Below are positions 23,381 through 32,075 of a stretch of 64,000 nt of DNA, one piece after another. The number at the start of each line of letters is the position of its first letter. Position 1 is the first letter of the stretch. The position numbers and the translations under genes were made by a program. Under the pieces are notes generated by a model, which was not told where the DNA came from, made no database searches, and was given only the letters and a program-made list of their open reading frames with translations. Source of the stretch: Bacillus velezensis. GTDB lineage: Bacteria > Bacillota > Bacilli > Bacillales > Bacillaceae. The stretch is from positions 124,001 to 188,000 of the forward strand of contig NZ_LLZC01000004.1 of assembly GCF_001461825.1 (NCBI RefSeq). Direction: 5' to 3'.

Positions 23381-23385
23381 ACAGG

Positions 23386-23832
23386 CTATACTCTCAGCTT
23401 TTTTCTCAGCAGATCAAGGATGGATAACAGATTTCGGTCTTTAAGGACTTCCTTACGATTTGCCGCCCCATTGAGTCCGTCTTTTATTTGCCGTTTTCTG
23501 TTCGGCACCATGAACAGCGGCAGCCGGTTTGGGGAAAACCAGCGTAATGCGGCGGTTTCCGGCCCGTTCATCAGCGGTGTTCCTCCGGTAATGGCTCCGA
23601 TGAAGACATGTTGTGTATCTTCAAATGCCGGCCTTTCATACTCACCGGCTTTTTTTATGATGGTCACGTTATAACCGGTTTCTTCGAAGGCCTCTCTTAC
23701 GGCTGCGGATTCAGGTGTTTCACCTTCTGCGATCCTGCCCCCGGGCAAATCCCATAAGGGAATGTCTTTTCGTTTTACGAGCAATATGTCCCGCCCGTCA
23801 TTTTGAATGATGACAAAAGCGCCTTGAGCCAT
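23386..23832 (-). CDS. mutTA: NUDIX hydrolase (MutT-like)
   Basis: This 148-residue protein has a complete Nudix box, GRIAEGETPESAAVREAFEETGY (given here only as its G-x5-E-x7-REAFEETGY pattern, about residues 32-54). It corresponds in position to B. subtilis mutT, described as an 8-oxo-dGTP pyrophosphatase; substrate specificity cannot be read from the sequence. The ATG follows AAAGGAGGACGCC. It lies between kimA and ydaP, and its end is 5 bp before the ydaP sigma-B promoter. Confidence 0.82.
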   Translation of the reverse strand: MAQGAFVIIQNDGRDILLVKRKDIPLWDLPGGRIAEGETPESAAVREAFEETGYNVTIIKKAGEYERPAFEDTQHVFIGAITGGTPLMNGPETAALRWFSPNRLPLFMVPNRKRQIKDGLNGAANRKEVLKDRNLLSILDLLRKKLRV

Positions 23833-23847
23833 GGCGTCCTCCTTTAC

Positions 23848-23881
23848 AAAAAAGACCGCGGCATTAAAGCCTGCGGTCTTT
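23848..23881 (-). terminator. Terminator of kimA
   Basis: AAAGACCGC pairs with GCGGTCTTT, with GC-rich inner pairs and a TTTTTTG tail on the minus strand. Confidence 0.85.
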
Positions 23882-23885
23882 GCCG

Positions 23886-25706
23886 TTACTTTTTAAAATG
23901 ATACGGCAGGGTGGCGACGATTATGTCCTTCTTCCAAAACAGCCGGACTCGGAGTAAAAAGGCTGATTGGTTGTGAAGGATGGTCTGCCAGCGTTTTTTC
24001 GTAATGAATTGCGGAAACAGCACCATCACGGAGAACTGTTCTTTTTTCGCTTTTTGTTCGACCGTTTCTAAAAACTTATCAAACGGGTGAACCAAACTGC
24101 GGTATGAGGAATGCAGGGTGACGAGGCGGACGCCGTTATGAAGCTCTTCCCAGCGCTTTTCCACCTTTTTTTCGTTTTCTTTGTCAAAGGAAACATGAAC
24201 CGCAATGACCTGATCCGATAATGATTTCGCATACTGAATCGATTTTTGGACGACGGTGGTGACACCAGCGACAGGCACGATGACGACGGTTCCCCTGATT
24301 TCCTCAGGCTGCTGATCAACGACCCGCAGCTGTTCGCCGACCGCGGTGTAGTGATTTTTAATGACGAAAAACAGCATGACGACAGCAGGCATGAATAACA
24401 GCACCGGCCAGACAAGATTGAACTTCGTCGCGAATAAAATACACAGCACCATAAATGAAATGGCGGCGCCGCATGAGTTGATCAGCATTTTTACCGCCCA
24501 GCCCTTCGGCTTCTGCCTGATCCACTTGATGCACATTCCCGTCTGCGACAGCGTAAACGGAATGAACACGCCGACGGCATAAAGCGGAATTAAATGTTCC
24601 GTTCGGCCGCCGAATAAAAGAATGAGCAAGATGGACGCGATACCGAGAAAGATGATTCCGTTTGAAAATCCTAATCGGTCGCCTCGTACCGTAAACATTC
24701 TCGGCATATACTGATCGCGCGCTAAATTAAACGCCAGCTGCGGAAAAGCGGAAAAGCCCGTATTCGCCGCAAGCACGAGAATCAAGGATGTAACGCCTTG
24801 AATGAAATAATACACCGTATGCCGTCCGAAAGTTTCCGCGGCGATTTGCGAAATAACGGTCTCGTCATGCTTCGGTCCCGTGCCGTATCCGTACGCCAGC
24901 ACCGTAATCCCCGTAAATAAGATCGCCAGCAGAATCCCCATCATGGCCAAAGTGCGGGCCGCGTTTTTTGCCGGAGGATTTTTAAAGGCCGGGATCGCGT
25001 TTGAAATGGCTTCCACACCGGTCAGTGCCGAACAGCCGGATGAAAAGGCCTTCAGCAGCAAAAACAGCGTGATGCCCGCCACGGGTGTGCCGATCGGCGT
25101 GTGTTCGGCCGGATGAACCTGGCCCGTCATGAGCTTAAACAGTCCGACGACGATCAAAAGGACAAGCGCCGCCACAAACAGATAGACGGGATACGCCAAA
25201 ATGGACGCCGACTCTGACAGTCCTCTCAAATTTAAAATCATAATCAGAATTACAAGCAAAACAGCAATGAGCAAATGATACGGGTGCAGGGCCGGAAATG
25301 CCGATGTAATGGCGTCAGTTCCGGCAGAAATGCTTACCGCCACCGTCAGAATATAATCAACAAGCAATGAGCCGCCCGCAATCAGACCCGGCTTCTCACC
25401 AAGGTTTTCTTTTGAAACCATATAAGCGCCCCCGCCTTGCGGATAAGCGTAAATAATCTGTCTGTAGGACAGAATCAAAGCTAGCAGCAAAATGAGAACA
25501 CCGGCTGCGATCGGAATGGAATACCAAAACGCGGCCGCGCTTACCGCAGCCAAAATGATCAGAATCTGTTCCGTTCCGTAAGCAACTGATGACAGCGCGT
25601 CTGAAGAAAGCATGGCGAGCGCCTTGAGTTTCGTGAGTTTCTGCTCTCCGGCCGCCTGTGATTTCAGCGGTTTCCCAATCAAAAATCTTTTGATTGAATG
25701 GTACAT
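23886..25706 (-). CDS. kimA: High-affinity potassium importer KimA
   Basis: This 606-residue APC-superfamily protein has 12 membrane helices (about residues 30-450) and a C-terminal cytoplasmic domain of about 150 residues (GTVVIVPVAGVTTVVQKSI onward). B. subtilis KimA (formerly YdaO) is a K+/H+ symporter whose protein and mRNA are both inhibited by c-di-AMP. The start at 25706 (MYHSIKRFLIGK) is preferred over the longer frame because AAAGGGGAAAA lies just upstream and the length fits the family. The ydaO riboswitch lies at 25866-25999. Confidence 0.94.
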   Translation of the reverse strand: MYHSIKRFLIGKPLKSQAAGEQKLTKLKALAMLSSDALSSVAYGTEQILIILAAVSAAAFWYSIPIAAGVLILLLALILSYRQIIYAYPQGGGAYMVSKENLGEKPGLIAGGSLLVDYILTVAVSISAGTDAITSAFPALHPYHLLIAVLLVILIMILNLRGLSESASILAYPVYLFVAALVLLIVVGLFKLMTGQVHPAEHTPIGTPVAGITLFLLLKAFSSGCSALTGVEAISNAIPAFKNPPAKNAARTLAMMGILLAILFTGITVLAYGYGTGPKHDETVISQIAAETFGRHTVYYFIQGVTSLILVLAANTGFSAFPQLAFNLARDQYMPRMFTVRGDRLGFSNGIIFLGIASILLILLFGGRTEHLIPLYAVGVFIPFTLSQTGMCIKWIRQKPKGWAVKMLINSCGAAISFMVLCILFATKFNLVWPVLLFMPAVVMLFFVIKNHYTAVGEQLRVVDQQPEEIRGTVVIVPVAGVTTVVQKSIQYAKSLSDQVIAVHVSFDKENEKKVEKRWEELHNGVRLVTLHSSYRSLVHPFDKFLETVEQKAKKEQFSVMVLFPQFITKKRWQTILHNQSAFLLRVRLFWKKDIIVATLPYHFKK

Positions 25707-25803
25707 TTGTTGTTTTCCCCTTTTTTTCATTTTCCGTTTGATTTACAAACCCTTACTGCTATGATGTCTCCGAATAACGATTGCATGCCATATTTCAGCA
25801 CAG

Positions 25804-25835
25804 CAAAAAGACACAGAGGCAAACGGATGCCCCTG
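25804..25835 (-). terminator. Riboswitch-controlled terminator upstream of kimA
   Basis: On the minus strand CAGGGGCA pairs with TGCCTCTG and is followed by TGTCTTTTTG. It lies about 30 nt downstream of the aptamer and about 100 nt before the start codon, as expected for the expression platform. Confidence 0.8.
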
Positions 25836-25865
25836 CGCCATAATCGTGCACAGGTTTCATTCATC

Positions 25866-25999
25866 TCCTCTCATGAACGCTTACGAGGTTAGCTGTCGGA
25901 TTCGGGCTGATGAGAGTTGGCCCTACCTGAAAAAGGATTCACCCCAAGCGGCATCACGCGCCGCAAATTGGTTCCCCCGCTCTGATTACAGATTAAGCG
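25866..25999 (-). promoter_or_regulatory. c-di-AMP riboswitch (ydaO-yuaA type)
   Basis: The minus strand carries the hallmark blocks of the ydaO aptamer in order: CGCTTAATCTG, CAGAGCGGGGGAACCAA, a variable hairpin (GCGGCGCGTGATGCCGC), TTGGGGTGAATCC, GGTAGGGCCAACTCTC, AGCCCGAATCCG, CAGCTAACCTCGTAAGCG and GAGAGGAGATG. Family knowledge: two c-di-AMP molecules bind and promote termination, so potassium-replete cells shut off kimA. Confidence 0.95.
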
Positions 26000-26105
26000 A
26001 TATAGATTATAAAAGAGATCATACTCCCGTCCCGTTCAGTTGTAAAGGGGCTTTTATGCTGTTTCAAAAATAAAAAAATCACCGCCAAAAATGGAAATGA
26101 AAATA

Positions 26106-26137
26106 CAAAAAAAGAGGCCTGTTAACGGCCTCTTTTT
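26106..26137 (-). terminator. Terminator of the ydaJKLMN operon
   Basis: AAAAAGAGGCC pairs with GGCCTCTTTTT around TGTTAAC, with a T-run on the minus strand. The 100 bases above it hold no gene. Confidence 0.88.
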
Positions 26138-26143
26138 CCTTCA

Positions 26144-28258
26144 TTACTCTTCGCTTTTTTCATGATCCGTTTTTCTTTTTTTCCTTCTTGCCGTCAGCCA
26201 GATCAGACCGGCCGCAATGATCATAAGCGCCGCGAACACAGCAATATACGTAACGTTCAGTGCTGCGGAACGGCTTTTCGTATCAGCCGCCGGACTGCTG
26301 TCATCGGACTTGATTTGCTGATGATTCGAAAACAGCTGCCGGCCGGCCGTTTCGTTAATGACGGTTGCGGCATCGCTTGTGCTGTCTAAAAAGCTGATCA
26401 GCTCTTTTGTGACAGACGCGCCGCTTCCTGATAACGGAGCAAAAACAGCGATGCTCCGGCCGGAGTCCCAAGGTGATTCCTGTGTAAACGCGACTTGTTT
26501 CGTTGTCTCATTCAGCATTTGAAACGAAGAGACATCGTAAGCTCCGCTGCGGTCTGAGGGCACGAGAAGCTTAGAGGCGTTTGATTTCAAAAGCGGAATT
26601 TGCGGCAGGCCTCCGATAAACACAACATTCCGGCCTTTGGCATCCGCTTCCTTCATGTCTGATGCCGTCTTTACGGTAAAGCCGTTTCCGAATGAATCCG
26701 CCACCAGAGAAAGCTCTTTCAGTGTCTGCATGTTTACGTCATCCGGGATGACGATCACTGTTTTCTCTTTCCCGCCGCCCGCAAACGGGAGCGGCCATTG
26801 CCCGAAATCAGCTTTCTGCGCCGCATCGCTTACCGGATACGTCAGCGTGCTGCTTTTATCAATATAGACCCATTTGTTTTCGTCACGGTCGATACACGGA
26901 TTGTTATGTTTCAAGCCTGATGTGACAAATTGCAGATCAATGTACCTGCTGCTTCGCAAAAGCTTCGGATCAATCGGGATTGAGACGTGGTAAAAGCCGT
27001 CTTTATCTTTATTGCCGAGATCATCAAGACGCACCGCATTCGGCTGTCCGTTGACCATGACGTTCAGCTCCGCTCTCTCGGCGTCATTTGCTGAATCCGC
27101 CTTCGTCCGGATCGATTCCGACGTTTTTAATGTAAGTGAAAGCTTGACCTTACCGTCTTTATCAACAGCGGCCGCCGCAGGGTAAAAGAAGTGCTCTGAC
27201 GCCGTTTTGTTTGATCCGATCGTTACATTTCCCGCGCCGAAGTCCTCTAATGTCAGTTTATTGCCTGTCTTTTCCGCAGCGGGCTGAAGGCGGCCGATTG
27301 TCAAAGTATCTCCGCCCAGCTGAGCTGAATAAGCGCTGTCTGTGATGACGCGGATTTTATCCGCCAGCGTTTTGTCTGATTGCGCCGTGACAAACAGGAC
27401 GGGCTGCCGTTTGTCCCCTGATGTCAGAACCCGTTCAGCGAGAAGAAGTTTGTTGTCTTCCGCTTTGATGTTCCCCTGTTCGAAAAGTTCTTTTATTTTC
27501 CCGTTCCAATGCTGATCAGCGCCGATGACAATTGACGGATTGCTGATTTTGCCGGCGTCGGATTCTTTTACATAGGATACCTTCAGCCTGCTGTCTGCCG
27601 TTTTCAGAAATGCTTCTGTTTTGACTGCGGCTTCAGCTTCCGCCGAGGTCGGTTTGTCAGGAAGAATAATATCGGTTTCTTCACCCGTATTGCCTGATTG
27701 GGCAAACGGATACGGGAAATGGCCGAGATCCGCTCCCTTTGACTTGCTTGCTTCTGAAAGTACAAGGCGGCTGTCCGGATAAATTTTTATCCAGTTGCCT
27801 GACGTATCCTGCCTGACGCAGACGCCCTCTTTTAATAAGCCGTAAAATCGTAATGATACATTGTGATAGCCTTGGGCGGATTGGCTTTTGCTGAGATTGA
27901 GCTTCACCGTTTTCCGCTTGGAACTGCCGTCAAGCTTTATAGATTTGACGGGTTCATCATCAATGGCGATGGTTAAAGAAGACGGGGCAATTAATAAGTT
28001 TGACGCCTCGTAATCAATCAGAAGCGACTGATCGGCATTCGAAGCTCCCGCAGGAATCTGATAGGTCAGCTCTGCGCTGTCTTTCGCCCCGTACAGTGTC
28101 ATCAGATCGCCAGTCAGCGCCTGCTGCTCTTTTGCGCCGGCGCTTGTTCCGAGGGCGGAACCGTCCGTTTTCAGTTCCCGGGCCGCGGCCGCCTGCCCGT
28201 TATACATCAATAGCAAAAGGCCAGTTATCAATATGATCGCTTTTTTCAAAAAGGTCAC
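26144..28258 (-). CDS. ydaN: Cellulose synthase subunit B-like protein YdaN
   Basis: This 704-residue exported protein has an N-terminal signal peptide (FLKKAIILITGLLLLM), two beta-rich carbohydrate-binding halves of BcsB type, and a single C-terminal membrane helix (YIAVFAALMIIAAGLIWLTA) before a basic tail. BcsB proteins guide the nascent polysaccharide from a synthase across the envelope; here the partner is YdaM. The GTG start overlaps the ydaM stop (GTGA). It is the last gene of the exopolysaccharide operon. Confidence 0.88.
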   Translation of the reverse strand: MTFLKKAIILITGLLLLMYNGQAAAARELKTDGSALGTSAGAKEQQALTGDLMTLYGAKDSAELTYQIPAGASNADQSLLIDYEASNLLIAPSSLTIAIDDEPVKSIKLDGSSKRKTVKLNLSKSQSAQGYHNVSLRFYGLLKEGVCVRQDTSGNWIKIYPDSRLVLSEASKSKGADLGHFPYPFAQSGNTGEETDIILPDKPTSAEAEAAVKTEAFLKTADSRLKVSYVKESDAGKISNPSIVIGADQHWNGKIKELFEQGNIKAEDNKLLLAERVLTSGDKRQPVLFVTAQSDKTLADKIRVITDSAYSAQLGGDTLTIGRLQPAAEKTGNKLTLEDFGAGNVTIGSNKTASEHFFYPAAAAVDKDGKVKLSLTLKTSESIRTKADSANDAERAELNVMVNGQPNAVRLDDLGNKDKDGFYHVSIPIDPKLLRSSRYIDLQFVTSGLKHNNPCIDRDENKWVYIDKSSTLTYPVSDAAQKADFGQWPLPFAGGGKEKTVIVIPDDVNMQTLKELSLVADSFGNGFTVKTASDMKEADAKGRNVVFIGGLPQIPLLKSNASKLLVPSDRSGAYDVSSFQMLNETTKQVAFTQESPWDSGRSIAVFAPLSGSGASVTKELISFLDSTSDAATVINETAGRQLFSNHQQIKSDDSSPAADTKSRSAALNVTYIAVFAALMIIAAGLIWLTARRKKRKTDHEKSEE

Positions 28259-29517
28259 CCGCTTTTATTTTGATTGTATCGCTCCGTTTTGTACCACCTG
28301 ACTTCCTGCTTGAACAAGCGGTGCTTGATCTCTGTGAATAATGACCAGATGACGAGCACGATCCAAGCCTGAGAGTATGTAAAGTACATCAGAAATACGA
28401 TAAAGAAGTTTTGTTTGTTCATTTCTGTTTTTTCAATGCTTAAAGTAATCATGACCTCAGTCATAAACAGGAAAAAGGCCAGTATCCACAAAATCATCGC
28501 CAAAAACCCGACTGCCAGATGCAGGTCGTAAAAAAGATTGATGATAAAAATCGTGTTTGACATGATCACACCGAAGAAAAACAAAAAATACGTAAAAAAG
28601 AAATAAAACAGATCGAAGATGATCCGCTTGCGTTTCAGCTTGAAAAATTGGGATAAAAACTTGAGAACCACGTATTGGTTGCCCCGCGCCCATCTTGTCC
28701 GCTGACGCCACCAGACCTTCCATGTCTCAGGCTCCTGCTCCCATGTCACGGCCGCCGGGAAAAAGCGGATATGGTAGCCGAGATTATACACGCGGATGGT
28801 CAGCTCGGTATCCTCCGCCAGCGCCTTATCATCCCAGCCGCCGAGCTGTTCGATAATGCTCCGCCTGATCGCGAAGTTTGTCCCCGGGATGGTGGCGATT
28901 TTGAACCATTTCCATCTGCCGCTCTGCGCCATCCACTGAAAGCAGATGGTTTCAATATTGATAAACTTCGTCAGGATCGTTTTGGCCGCGTTGATGACAC
29001 GGAATTTCCCGACAACCGCTCCCGCTTTCTCATCATTCATCAGACCGAGAACCAGGTAGTACACCGCCATTTTTTCCGGCGTATTGTCCGCATCATACAC
29101 GCAGATCACGTCTCCGTTCGATTCCGCGAACCCTGAGTTCAGCGCCGAAGATTTTCCTTTTCCGGCGTTCGGGGGCTTTGTGATGACCATTTTAATGAAG
29201 TCATACTGACGGGAAAATTCATTGACGATGTCTCCCGTCCGGTCGGAGGAATTATCATTAACGACGATGATCTCAAGCCTGTCTTTCGGATAATACAGGT
29301 TCACCATCGCCTTCAGCGTCTGCCTGATGACGACCTCCTCATTATGCGCGGGAATGAGCACGCTGACCTTCGGGAGCTCCCCCATCTTTGCGCGCCATTT
29401 CGGAATGTTCCGTTCGAAGGTCATATAATGCCTGAATCCGCCCTGCATCAGAAACATATGATAGAGAAGCATCACCCATATTAAACTTAATGAGATAAAA
29501 AACAGAATGTTACTCAA
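28255..29517 (-). CDS. ydaM: Processive glycosyltransferase (GT2) YdaM
   Basis: This 420-residue membrane GT2 enzyme has all processive-synthase hallmarks: the nucleotide-sugar motif VNDNSSDRT, DAD in VYDADNTPE, the acceptor ED in KALAEDTEL and the QRTRW product-binding motif. One N-terminal and about four C-terminal membrane helices flank the catalytic domain. There is no PilZ domain, so c-di-GMP control must come through another protein, probably YdaK. It polymerises the exopolysaccharide from nucleotide sugar; the sugar is not predictable. Confidence 0.9.
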   Translation of the reverse strand: MSNILFFISLSLIWVMLLYHMFLMQGGFRHYMTFERNIPKWRAKMGELPKVSVLIPAHNEEVVIRQTLKAMVNLYYPKDRLEIIVVNDNSSDRTGDIVNEFSRQYDFIKMVITKPPNAGKGKSSALNSGFAESNGDVICVYDADNTPEKMAVYYLVLGLMNDEKAGAVVGKFRVINAAKTILTKFINIETICFQWMAQSGRWKWFKIATIPGTNFAIRRSIIEQLGGWDDKALAEDTELTIRVYNLGYHIRFFPAAVTWEQEPETWKVWWRQRTRWARGNQYVVLKFLSQFFKLKRKRIIFDLFYFFFTYFLFFFGVIMSNTIFIINLFYDLHLAVGFLAMILWILAFFLFMTEVMITLSIEKTEMNKQNFFIVFLMYFTYSQAWIVLVIWSLFTEIKHRLFKQEVRWYKTERYNQNKSG

Positions 29518-31237
29518 GGCTTCTTCTCTCCTTAAAGATTCGTTTTTTTAATGTGGCGCGCAAATAAAGAACGTAGCAGGCGAACATGATGATAAACAAT
29601 AACACCACGCCGGAGAGAATCCAAAGCGCTTTTTCCAGAGGCGTCTGCTGATGGTGATTGAAAAAGGCCGTTATCGGATGAATCTTGTTTTCCACATGAA
29701 TGGTTCCGTCCCCGTCCGTTTTGATCCTGACGCTGTCCGACGTTACCGTTTGCTTCGTTTTCTTCAGATCGAGCCACTCGCCGCCGGGAATCCGCTCCAT
29801 CTGATTGACGAGCTCGGGGAGGTATTTCATGCCGAGATACGGATGGTAGAAACCGCCCGCCGTTCCGCCGCCGAAATCAATCATCTGCGAAATATGATTC
29901 TCCATATCTCCGAGCGGATTTTCCTTTGAGTTATCGGCATAACCGATTGTTTCAGGGTACAGCGTCATCCCGTCCAGCATAGCCGGCTTTGAGACGAACG
30001 GAGGGGCGCCCGAGGTTTTCCACGTCGTGCCGCTGAGCTGCACTTGTCCGAAAATGCTGGAGAAATAAGAAGATGCGATTTTGTAGCCTTCTTCAGACAT
30101 CGTATAGTGCGGCGCTTCGAATGACAGCGGGTAAAGGCCGAGCTCTGTCAGATCGTCAATCGCCTGCTCCAGCTTCGTTCTCGTGTAGATGTTTTCTTTT
30201 TCACGGAAAGGCTTCACATACGCCCGGTACGCTTTTTCATTCGGAAAATCCTGTTCCTTTTCAAGCTTGACCGGAGTATCATCCGCATTTTCTGACGTAA
30301 TCGGCTGATCCGCTTTGGCATCCCAAAATTCAAAGCCTTCTCCCGTTTCGCTGTATCGGTATGCGTGCGTGTAGCCGTGAATAATGATGCTGCCGCCCAT
30401 TTGCTGAAGTTTTTTCAGGACGCTGACCATTTTCGGCTTGTCCGCCAGGTATACTTTTTCTCCGTTTTCCGGATTGAGATAGACCGGAATGACCGCCAGA
30501 ATAAACGGAATGTGTCTTTTATGCAGGTAAGCGCCCGCTTCGTAAAGCAATGTTTCATCTGACATCGGACTGATGTCTTCAAGCCGCAAGTAAAGGAGGG
30601 TGCCGCCTTCTGATTCTCCGAAAGCGCTGCGCAGCGCTTTCGCCGTCAGAAACGAATCATTTAACAGGCTCGTCACACCGAAATAATAGTCAGAGCGCGC
30701 CGTTTTCCACATAAAAGGGCGGGTGCTGCCGTCACCGGACCGGTATGTATAAAGGGGCTTTCCTTTTACTCCCGATACGCCGAGCACGGACATTCCTTTT
30801 TCAAGCGGCATGTCTATTTTTTCTTTCTTGCTGTAAATGCGGTATACAGTTTCTTTCTCTGTCAGGGACAAACCCGCAAATTGGCGGAACTGTCCGGCGT
30901 TATAGCCGATGCTGATAAGCTGCTGCGGCATGCTGCTGATCAGAGACACAAATGATGTGCTGAGCTTTTTTTTCGTGACGCCGTAATAGATGACGCGCCG
31001 ATTCTTTTTGAGGTCCGCGGCTGTGATGTCTCCGTCGCTTTTCACGGTGACGGCTGATGAGAAATGGCCCGCGGTCAGATCAAGCATTTTGACCTCAGCG
31101 GTTTCTTTGCCGTCCGTGCTTGTATAAATAATGAGAATGCCGTCCTTTTTGTCTTTTGCTTCCGCCGTAAGGGGAACATAAACCGCCGAAATCATGAAGA
31201 GCGCCGAGAGTAAGAGACGTATCCATTTAGAGTTCAT
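29510..31237 (-). CDS. ydaL: DUF2334 polysaccharide deacetylase-like protein YdaL
   Basis: This 575-residue protein has a signal peptide (WIRLLLSALFMISAVYVPLTAEA), an N-terminal domain, a central DUF2334 domain with deacetylase-like motifs (LRLEDISPMS; IIHGYTHAYRYSE) and a C-terminal membrane helix (ALWILSGVVLLFIIMFACYV) with a basic tail. The predicted role is modification of the polymer outside the cell. It overlaps ydaM by 8 bp and ydaK by 11 bp, indicating tight coupling. Confidence 0.85.
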   Translation of the reverse strand: MNSKWIRLLLSALFMISAVYVPLTAEAKDKKDGILIIYTSTDGKETAEVKMLDLTAGHFSSAVTVKSDGDITAADLKKNRRVIYYGVTKKKLSTSFVSLISSMPQQLISIGYNAGQFRQFAGLSLTEKETVYRIYSKKEKIDMPLEKGMSVLGVSGVKGKPLYTYRSGDGSTRPFMWKTARSDYYFGVTSLLNDSFLTAKALRSAFGESEGGTLLYLRLEDISPMSDETLLYEAGAYLHKRHIPFILAVIPVYLNPENGEKVYLADKPKMVSVLKKLQQMGGSIIIHGYTHAYRYSETGEGFEFWDAKADQPITSENADDTPVKLEKEQDFPNEKAYRAYVKPFREKENIYTRTKLEQAIDDLTELGLYPLSFEAPHYTMSEEGYKIASSYFSSIFGQVQLSGTTWKTSGAPPFVSKPAMLDGMTLYPETIGYADNSKENPLGDMENHISQMIDFGGGTAGGFYHPYLGMKYLPELVNQMERIPGGEWLDLKKTKQTVTSDSVRIKTDGDGTIHVENKIHPITAFFNHHQQTPLEKALWILSGVVLLFIIMFACYVLYLRATLKKRIFKERRSLE

Positions 31238-32075
31238 TCATCATCATCTCGTTTTCCAGTTCATTTAAAAATTGCTCGGCCGTTTGTAAATCCTTTCGGT
31301 ACGCCAAGTAACATACACGGAAGGTGATGGAGACGTATTTACCGTTTTGCAGCCGGTACGTATCCAATTCCTTTTTCAGCTTCGCCAGAACGGCTGGCAT
31401 GTTTTCTTCAGGCGTATGGGTCAGCACGATGCCGAACCGTTCGGCGGACGGCCTGAATTTTTTGTCTGTTTCCCGAACGCTTGACCGGATTTGGCGGCTG
31501 ATAAATGCCAGCAGGCGGTCGGTCTCTTTTTCTCCGTAGAGGGATTTGAATTCCTTGAAATAATGCATGTGCAGCAGCAAAAAGACGAAGGAATTGCCGT
31601 AGCGTTCCGCCCGCTTGATTTCCTCAGAAAGCTCCAGCTTCATCCGCAGATGGTTGTCAAAGCCGGTCACCCTGTCGACGGCGACAAAGCTCGTAATCTC
31701 TTCACGCAGCTGTTTCACTGAGCGCTCAAGCCCCTTCGCCAACTCGTGAATCCTTCCCGCTATGTAAGAAAAGAGCAGCAGCGCAATCCCCCAAATGACC
31801 AGCACCTGCAGACTTTCGGCACCGGCAGACGCCATAAAGCCCCCGGTCTGAAACCACAGGAGCAGGCTGCCGAGAACAAATAAGACGAGTAAGGTGATGA
31901 CGAGCGCGTAGATTGCCCCGAACCATATGCCGGCTCCCGTGACAAGCAATGTGATGCAGGTTATCAGAAGCCCTGCGGATTGCTGAGACGCATAGTAAAT
32001 AAAAAAAGACAGCAGCACCAGCATAACTGCTGTGTAGCTGCACAGTTTTTGTGATTCATTGAATGATATTTTCAT
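31227..32075 (-). CDS. ydaK: Degenerate GGDEF membrane protein, c-di-GMP receptor YdaK
   Basis: This 282-residue protein has about five membrane helices in the first 110 residues, a linker helix and a GGDEF-fold domain. The active-site signature is SAERF rather than GG(D/E)EF, so it should not make c-di-GMP. An inhibitory-site motif RETD lies exactly five residues before it, the normal spacing of an intact RxxD I-site. B. subtilis YdaK is a c-di-GMP receptor needed for the EPS made by ydaJKLMN. It probably gates YdaM at the membrane. Confidence 0.9.
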   Translation of the reverse strand: MKISFNESQKLCSYTAVMLVLLSFFIYYASQQSAGLLITCITLLVTGAGIWFGAIYALVITLLVLFVLGSLLLWFQTGGFMASAGAESLQVLVIWGIALLLFSYIAGRIHELAKGLERSVKQLREEITSFVAVDRVTGFDNHLRMKLELSEEIKRAERYGNSFVFLLLHMHYFKEFKSLYGEKETDRLLAFISRQIRSSVRETDKKFRPSAERFGIVLTHTPEENMPAVLAKLKKELDTYRLQNGKYVSITFRVCYLAYRKDLQTAEQFLNELENEMMMNEL

